Shown here: positions 63,704 to 64,000 of the stretch, one piece after another
Layout: every line of letters starts with the position of its first letter
Numbering within the stretch: position 1 is the stretch's first letter
Origin: Ruania alkalisoli
GTDB lineage: Bacteria; Actinomycetota; Actinomycetes; Actinomycetales; Beutenbergiaceae
Reading direction: 5' to 3'
DNA length: 64,000 nt
NCBI RefSeq assembly: GCF_014960965.1
Contig: NZ_CP063169.1
Span: 405,581-469,580, forward strand
The notes under the pieces: model-generated
Database searches by the model: none
Told to the model about the DNA's origin: nothing
Seen by the model: the letters and a program-made list of their open reading frames with translations, nothing else
Program-made: the position numbers and the translations under genes

Positions 63704-63731
63704 TGGCCGGTGTGGACAGTGCCCGCGCCAT
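63666..63731 (-). pseudogene. MNT nucleotidyltransferase remnant
   Basis: A 21-codon frame, ATG at 63731 to TGA at 63666, encodes a peptide ending TPASDIDILAEAIPL. SDIDILAE is the catalytic strand of MNT-type minimal nucleotidyltransferases (GSDIDLLVE), the usual partners of HEPN toxins. Everything before and after that strand is gone. Its ATG shares one base with the stop of the rhamnosidase gene upstream (TGATG), probably by chance. Confidence 0.45.
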
Positions 63732-64000
63732 CAGAGGCTGAAGGGTGTCCGGAGGTGGTGGGTGCCGGGTCCGAGCGTCGTCGCCTCTGCTCCAGGTAGG
63801 TCCACGACGGCGCTCGTGCCCTGGGGGACGGTGGCCTCCAGGATCAGGTGGTCACCCTCGAGGCGCCAGGCGGAGCGCACCAGACCGTGCGGGGTGAGTA
63901 GGCTGGCCTCGGCCCAGGTCAGGTTGCCACCCGGCCGCGGGGCGATGCGGACGCGGGAGTAGCCGGGTTCAGCAGGGCTGATGCCGGCGACCACGGTGTG
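63731..64000 (-). CDS. Probable GH78 alpha-L-rhamnosidase, C-terminal end (cut by window edge)
   Basis: The frame is open to the last bases of the window and ends with TGA at 63731-63733, so only the C-terminus is present. The visible part has VVAGISPAEPGYSRVRIAPRPGGNLTWAEAS, then TPHGLVRSAWRLEGDHLILEATVPQGTSAVVDLPG. This is the C-terminal beta-sandwich of bacterial alpha-L-rhamnosidases, which remove terminal rhamnose. The catalytic domain lies outside. It fits the polysaccharide-degrading theme of this half of the window. Confidence 0.75.
   Translation of the reverse strand, partial: HTVVAGISPAEPGYSRVRIAPRPGGNLTWAEASLLTPHGLVRSAWRLEGDHLILEATVPQGTSAVVDLPGAEATTLGPGTHHLRTPFSL

Overview
The window is very GC-rich and gene-dense. 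Its genes (Tat and lipoprotein secretion signals, LPXTG surface proteins, the C50-type carotenoid gene set, a giant NAD-dependent glutamate dehydrogenase, ROK and LacI sugar regulators, TTT transporters and many sulfatases) point to an actinomycete of the Micrococcales. A free-living Ruaniaceae/Bogoriellaceae-type organism is my best guess, but no marker gene here fixes the genus. I saw no rRNA, tRNA, CRISPR array or insertion sequence.

Layout. 1-10 kb is ordinary chromosome: a VIT1/CCC1-type transporter cut by the window edge, a DUF1918 protein, an App1-type phosphatase, NAD-glutamate dehydrogenase, an unknown protein, and a translationally coupled secreted pair (beta-helix lipoprotein and DyP peroxidase). 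10.0-27.7 kb is a surface-adhesin locus. Two paralogous histidine kinases of nearly identical length (781 and 782 aa, each a kinase half followed by a degenerate kinase-like half) bracket one response regulator, two large SdrD-B-repeat LPXTG-type proteins, a thioester/VaFE-repeat LPXTG protein and a lipoprotein. Five copies of a 20-bp palindrome, consensus TGACCCCC-N4-GGGGTC, lie in this locus. Four of them sit a fixed 41-42 bp (start to start) upstream of a plausible -10 element, as an activator site would. One of those heads a short gene-less transcription unit ending in a perfect 15-bp hairpin, a candidate small RNA. The second SdrD gene carries a one-base deletion in its repeats.

27.8-36.6 kb: a seven-gene carotenoid operon (idi-crtE-crtB-crtI-crtYe-crtYf-crtEb), every junction a 4-nt start/stop overlap, diverges from a MarR gene. 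A perfect 27-bp palindrome overlaps the MarR promoter and abuts the idi ribosome-binding site. A GAP-family membrane protein and a NarL-type two-component pair follow.

36.6-64 kb is devoted to sulfated or acidic polysaccharides. On the minus strand, ROK regulator, sulfatase, TctC-TctB-TctA, a multidomain glycoside hydrolase and a PL8 lyase with an inserted beta-sandwich look like one operon. Next come a LacI regulator and a secreted pectate-lyase-like beta-helix protein. Divergent from these runs an ABC sugar importer, a DUF624 protein, a sulfatase, a GH13 glucosidase and two more sulfatases. Two related palindromic operators sit on the -10/start regions of the divergent promoters. The right end has a Phd/VapC-type toxin-antitoxin pair, remnants of an MNT/HEPN pair, and the C-terminus of a probable GH78 alpha-L-rhamnosidase.

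Functional reading: the right half extracts sugars from a sulfated polysaccharide (secreted lyase and hydrolases, desulfation, two kinds of importer), and the left half controls attachment to a surface. That these serve one lifestyle is inference.
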